Below are positions 5,650-5,947 of a DNA stretch of 5,947 bases, piece after piece (positions within the stretch are counted from its first letter, which is position 1; every line of letters starts with the position of its first letter). Source of the DNA: CAZMGD01 sp964565705 (GTDB lineage: Bacteria > Actinomycetota > Acidimicrobiia > Acidimicrobiales > Ilumatobacteraceae). Under the pieces are notes generated by a model. That model was not told the DNA's origin. It saw only the letters and a list, made by a program, of their open reading frames with translations, and made no database searches. Where the stretch lies: NCBI GenBank assembly GCA_964565705.1, contig CAZMGD010000174.1, forward strand, positions 1-5,947, in the 5' to 3' direction. The translations under genes and the position numbers were made by a program.

Positions 5650-5693
5650 CCTCATAACCCGAAGGTCGCAGGTTCAAATCCTGCCCCCGCCAC
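5650..5693 (+). repeat. Right att junction: second 3' fragment of tRNA-Met(CAT)
   Basis: Identical to 12-55. The anticodon loop begins at 5651 and the discriminator base is A5692. Here CCA follows directly (5693-5695). The five bases before the loop are ACCCC, which cannot pair with CCCGA, so this is not an intact tRNA. It is attR of the element described and, because a second integrase follows at the same relative place, attL of the next one. Confidence 0.9.
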
Positions 5694-5703
5694 CAAATTG
5701 TTG

Positions 5704-5736
5704 ACGAAGGCCCAGGTCAGTGACCTGGGCCTTCGT
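5704..5736. terminator. Hairpin behind the right att copy, terminator-like
   Basis: ACGAAGGCCCAGGTCA (5704-5719) and TGACCTGGGCCTTCGT (5721-5736) are perfect inverted repeats; a realistic hairpin has a 13-14 bp stem and a small loop. It follows the tRNA fragment and faces the end of the second integrase, exactly as at 61-91. The AAGGCCC/GGGCCTT core is shared, the rest differs. Confidence 0.6.
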
Positions 5737-5760
5737 CGTTGCCAGGAGCGTTCCTCCGGG

Positions 5761-5947
5761 TCAGGCGGGCGTCTTCCGGTTGTTCCTACGGCGTTCCACC
5801 GTGGCGGTGCCGGCCGGGAGATCGCCAAGGGCGAGTCCATCGGCGACGCGTGCTGCGTCGCCTTGCATTCCTGGCAGCAGGTGCTGATAGGTCTCCATGG
5901 TGAAGGCGATGTTGGCGTGACCGAGTCGTTCACTGACGACTTTCACG
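5761..5947 (-). CDS. Second tyrosine integrase, C-terminal part only (runs off the window)
   Basis: Only the last 61 residues lie inside the window. They contain VKVVSERLGH with the conserved His and FTMETYQH with the nucleophilic Tyr, both intact, followed by LPGMQGDAARVADGL and a basic tail ending RRNNRKTPA. It resembles the end of the integrase at 183-1331 (KVVSERLGH, TYQH and PGMQ shared) but the tail differs, so it belongs to a related but distinct element, not a duplicate. Its stop lies about 70 bp beyond the att core, facing the tRNA fragment. The gene is partial only because the window ends. Confidence 0.9.
   Translation of the reverse strand, partial: VKVVSERLGHANIAFTMETYQHLLPGMQGDAARVADGLALGDLPAGTATVERRRNNRKTPA

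Larger units (their letters stand above)
12..5693. mobile_element. Complete tRNA-targeted integrative element (about 5.6 kb)
   Basis: The region is bounded by a perfect 44-bp direct repeat (12-55 and 5650-5693) that matches the 3' portion of a tRNA-Met(CAT) gene. A tyrosine integrase lies just inside the left copy with its 3' end facing the tRNA fragment, the usual layout of tRNA-integrating elements. Cargo consists of a small protein, a TOTE-type primase-helicase and an HTH/PIN toxin-antitoxin pair. No conjugation, capsid or packaging genes are visible, so the element is probably mobilised by helpers or moves only by integration and excision. Seen: the repeats, gene order and integrase. Inferred: that excision between the two copies would yield one circle carrying a single att site. 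Confidence 0.85.

Noticed and set aside
5519..5704. Plus-strand open frame ending in RRSQVQILPPPP
   Set aside because: Another typical false translation through a tRNA 3' end, here across right-end repeats and the att core.
5652..5933. Minus-strand open frame ending in VAGAGFEPATFGL
   Set aside because: This ending is the well-known false peptide made by translating the reverse strand of a tRNA 3' end; the rest is out of frame with the real integrase end at 5761-5947.

Overview
The window is GC-rich, with strongly G/C-ending codons, frequent GTG/TTG starts and protein families typical of high-GC Gram-positive bacteria. An actinobacterium is the best guess (Acidimicrobiia is possible); no gene here fixes the genus. 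No ordinary housekeeping gene is present. Almost everything belongs to integrative mobile DNA.

The organising feature is a perfect 44-bp direct repeat at 12-55 and 5650-5693. It is the 3' part, from anticodon loop to discriminator base, of a tRNA-Met(CAT) gene, probably the initiator. Neither copy has a matching 5' half, so both are attachment-site junctions rather than working tRNA genes. Between them lies a compact element of about 5.6 kb. In order it holds: a terminator-like hairpin, putative integrase arm sites, a tyrosine integrase (minus strand), a divergent pair of overlapping plus-strand genes (a small protein of unknown function and a primase-helicase of the TOTE-type AEP family), a roughly 325-bp gap with a possible broken small gene and a hairpin, a minus-strand HTH antitoxin / PIN toxin pair, and a right end with several short repeats. 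Just past the second att copy are another hairpin and the C-terminal end of a second, different tyrosine integrase. The window is therefore the inside of a tandem array: an element ending at position 11, one complete element, and the start of a further one.

Reading the genes together: the integrase (with an excision factor not identified here) moves the element at the tRNA site. The primase-helicase and its small partner are translationally coupled and form the functional cargo, either a replication module for the excised circle or a conflict/defence system against other replicons. The toxin-antitoxin pair would stabilise the element. Convergent genes meet at the 4134-4459 gap. The most interesting points are the stacked elements on one tRNA site, the primase-helicase operon lacking the Cys cluster I recall in its relatives, and paired 12-bp-period repeats at both ends that may be integrase arm sites.
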